Source: Verrucomicrobiia bacterium (GTDB lineage Bacteria; Verrucomicrobiota; Verrucomicrobiia; Verrucomicrobiales; Akkermansiaceae). Taken from it: a DNA stretch of 6,873 nucleotides. Where the stretch lies: contig CANHKJ010000168.1 in NCBI GenBank assembly GCA_947460915.1, positions 1-6,873 on the forward strand, read 5' to 3'. Of this stretch, positions 5,533 through 6,873 are shown one piece after another; position 1 is the first letter of the stretch; each line of letters opens with the position of its first letter. The position numbers and the translations under genes are program-made. The notes beneath the pieces are model-generated. The model searched no databases. It was given only the letters and a program-made list of their open reading frames with translations, and had not been told where the DNA came from.

Positions 5533-6873
5533 TTACACGGCACCAAGTCCGGGGCCGGTGAGGTCTTTGGTGTGATACTTGCCATCGTGGCTCGCGAAGA
5601 TCCCGGGGAAACGTTTTTCCCAACCGGAGTTGGCGATGGGGACATATTGGCGGGCGTTCGATTCGATGGTCGAAACCCCAGGCACGTTGGCGGCGATGCT
5701 GCAGGAATGGACTAGCGATGCACCGGGGCAGGTGAGGTCTTGCACGCAGGAAAACATGTCGTATTTCTTTCCCGCTACGGCCATGAGGATGGCGTGGCTT
5801 TGGCCCTTGCAAGCCTTGAGGCACATGCCAGTGTAGCCGATTTCGCGCGCTGCGAGCAGGGTTTCGAGATCGGTGAGCGATTCATCGATGACCACGGGGC
5901 GGATTTTCGATGCCGCATGCATGGGCTGTTGCGGTGGCGTGAGGATGTCGCGTTTGGTCGGCTGTTCGAGATAGAGAATGTCTGCTAGAGCGCGTGAGGA
6001 TTTTTCTCCGACCTTTTGCAAAAATTCCATCAGGTAGGCGGCATCGGGGCATTTTTCATTGAAGTCACAGCAGTATTTCCATTCGACATCAGGGCGTGTG
6101 CCGCGGGCAACGCGATCGATGGCAAGCGTGCGCTCGATGTCCCAGGCGAGGTTTTCTCCTTGGAGTTTGATTTTGATGCGCTGGAGGTTGTCGTGGTGGA
6201 TCCATTCTTCGAGTGTTTCGGGCAGGCCATCGTTGATACGTTCTTTGAGTTCGTCTGGGGTTACGGCATCGAGCCCGCCGACCGAGTGAAACAACCAGAT
6301 CCAGTCATGAGGTTTGCGGGCGAGGAAAGTTTCCGGATAGAGGCCCTGAAAATCTTTGCCAAGATAGCGCGAGAGGTCGTGGCCCATGCACTCGGCATTG
6401 TAGGTGTCGTAACTGCTCACGCCTAGCGATTTTCCCATCGCATCGTGAAGCGCGGCATCGAAGGCGCTAGCGACCACTTGCGTGCAGAGTTTGGGGATCG
6501 GCGTGGCGAGTTTTTGCTGCTTGCTGATGTCGATCGCCGCGGCGAGATAAGCGGGTTCGAGTATATGGTTGATTTCGATCGGGTGGGCGCGTTCTTGGTA
6601 ATTGGCGGTGATGCGCTGGACTTCTTTTGCCAGCAGGCGCATGGCATCGAGCGTTTGCTCGTAGGTCATTTCCTTGGAGGGATAAGACCAAATGTTGCCC
6701 ATTGGCATGGCCCCGGAGCCTTGAATGATCTTGCCATTGGCTCCTTCCACGGAGACATCGACGTGAAGCATGGTCACGCGATCGACGGCGGTGCCACCAA
6801 ACTTGTAGGGCATGCGATACTTGTGCTCGATGAATTTCATGTTCACCTCGCGAATGCGAATGCCCTTGTGATC
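5533..6873 (-). CDS. Enolase-superfamily (MLE-like) enzyme, 5' end outside window
   Basis: The enolase superfamily abstracts a proton next to a carboxylate, with Mg2+ stabilising the enolate. Counting from the GTG at 6846 (437 aa), the barrel shows a complete muconate-lactonizing-enzyme-subgroup site: K225-x-K227 in RIKIKLQG, metal ligands D261 (DFN), E294 (LEQPT) and D321 (VIDES), and K344 (CLKACKG) on the opposite face. This supports a racemase, epimerase, cycloisomerase or dehydratase reaction; the substrate cannot be read. An N-terminal capping domain covers about 1-150, and the barrel opens near WIWLFHSVGGLD (182-193). The C-terminus has SNARQYVP and ends GPGLGAV. The frame stays open to the window edge, and the extra codons (DHKGIRIREV) complete the normal first beta strand of the capping domain, so the true start is probably upstream and the gene is partial here. 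No signal peptide is seen; cytoplasmic. The hydrolase follows after 119 bp on the same strand. Confidence 0.92.
   Translation of the reverse strand, partial: DHKGIRIREVNMKFIEHKYRMPYKFGGTAVDRVTMLHVDVSVEGANGKIIQGSGAMPMGNIWSYPSKEMTYEQTLDAMRLLAKEVQRITANYQERAHPIEINHILEPAYLAAAIDISKQQKLATPIPKLCTQVVASAFDAALHDAMGKSLGVSSYDTYNAECMGHDLSRYLGKDFQGLYPETFLARKPHDWIWLFHSVGGLDAVTPDELKERINDGLPETLEEWIHHDNLQRIKIKLQGENLAWDIERTLAIDRVARGTRPDVEWKYCCDFNEKCPDAAYLMEFLQKVGEKSSRALADILYLEQPTKRDILTPPQQPMHAASKIRPVVIDESLTDLETLLAAREIGYTGMCLKACKGQSHAILMAVAGKKYDMFSCVQDLTCPGASLVHSCSIAANVPGVSTIESNARQYVPIANSGWEKRFPGIFASHDGKYHTKDLTGPGLGAV

Noticed and set aside
6016..6426. 136-aa plus-strand open frame
   Set aside because: Antisense to the enolase-family gene across its catalytic barrel; the real gene explains the region.
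6838..6849. GAGGTG as a ribosome binding site for ATG 6840
   Set aside because: These bases encode part of the first beta strand of the enolase-family capping domain, so the match to a Shine-Dalgarno sequence is probably coincidental.
2478..6873. ThuA, hydrolase and enolase-family genes as one new operon system
   Set aside because: The ThuA gene is convergent to the other two and separate promoters are likely; only loose functional association can be supported.

Overview
This window reads as ordinary chromosomal DNA from a free-living Gram-negative bacterium, most likely of the Planctomycetes-Verrucomicrobia group, and Verrucomicrobia in particular. That assignment is an inference from gene content: an exported single-domain ThuA protein, an exported alpha/beta-hydrolase flanked by Ig-like beta domains, and a divergent enolase-superfamily enzyme. 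Base composition is moderate (by eye a little above 50% G+C), and start codons mostly lack a clear Shine-Dalgarno sequence. No rRNA, tRNA, insertion sequence, CRISPR array or phage gene was seen.

Layout from left to right. (1) 22-750, plus strand: a small exported protein of unknown function with a signal peptide and a proline-rich tail. (2) 764-2245, minus strand: a full-length SelO/YdiU protein adenylyltransferase (pseudokinase fold) with all expected active-site residues; it converges on gene 1 with only 13 bp between the stops. (3) 2246-2477: a 232-bp divergent intergenic region with weak promoter-like elements and a 7-bp perfect inverted repeat. (4) 2478-3407, plus strand: an exported ThuA-domain protein. 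(5) 3443-5413, minus strand: a 656-aa exported multidomain protein with a Ser-Asp-His-type alpha/beta-hydrolase core. (6) 5533 to the right edge, minus strand: an enolase-superfamily (muconate-lactonizing-enzyme-like) enzyme whose true N-terminus appears to lie outside the window.

The genes are not one operon: orientation alternates, and only the enolase-family gene and the hydrolase run in the same direction (119-bp gap), so they may share a transcript. ThuA proteins, exported esterase-like hydrolases and enolase-superfamily acid-sugar or epimerase-type enzymes are frequent in carbohydrate-degrading planctomycetes and Verrucomicrobia, so a role in sugar or sugar-acid breakdown is plausible for the right half, but no substrate can be read from the sequence. 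SelO is a housekeeping redox/AMPylation gene with no evident link to its neighbours. I did not find a convincing new multi-gene system. The most interesting items are the architecture of the hydrolase, the well-preserved active site of an enzyme of unassigned substrate, and the intergenic inverted repeats.
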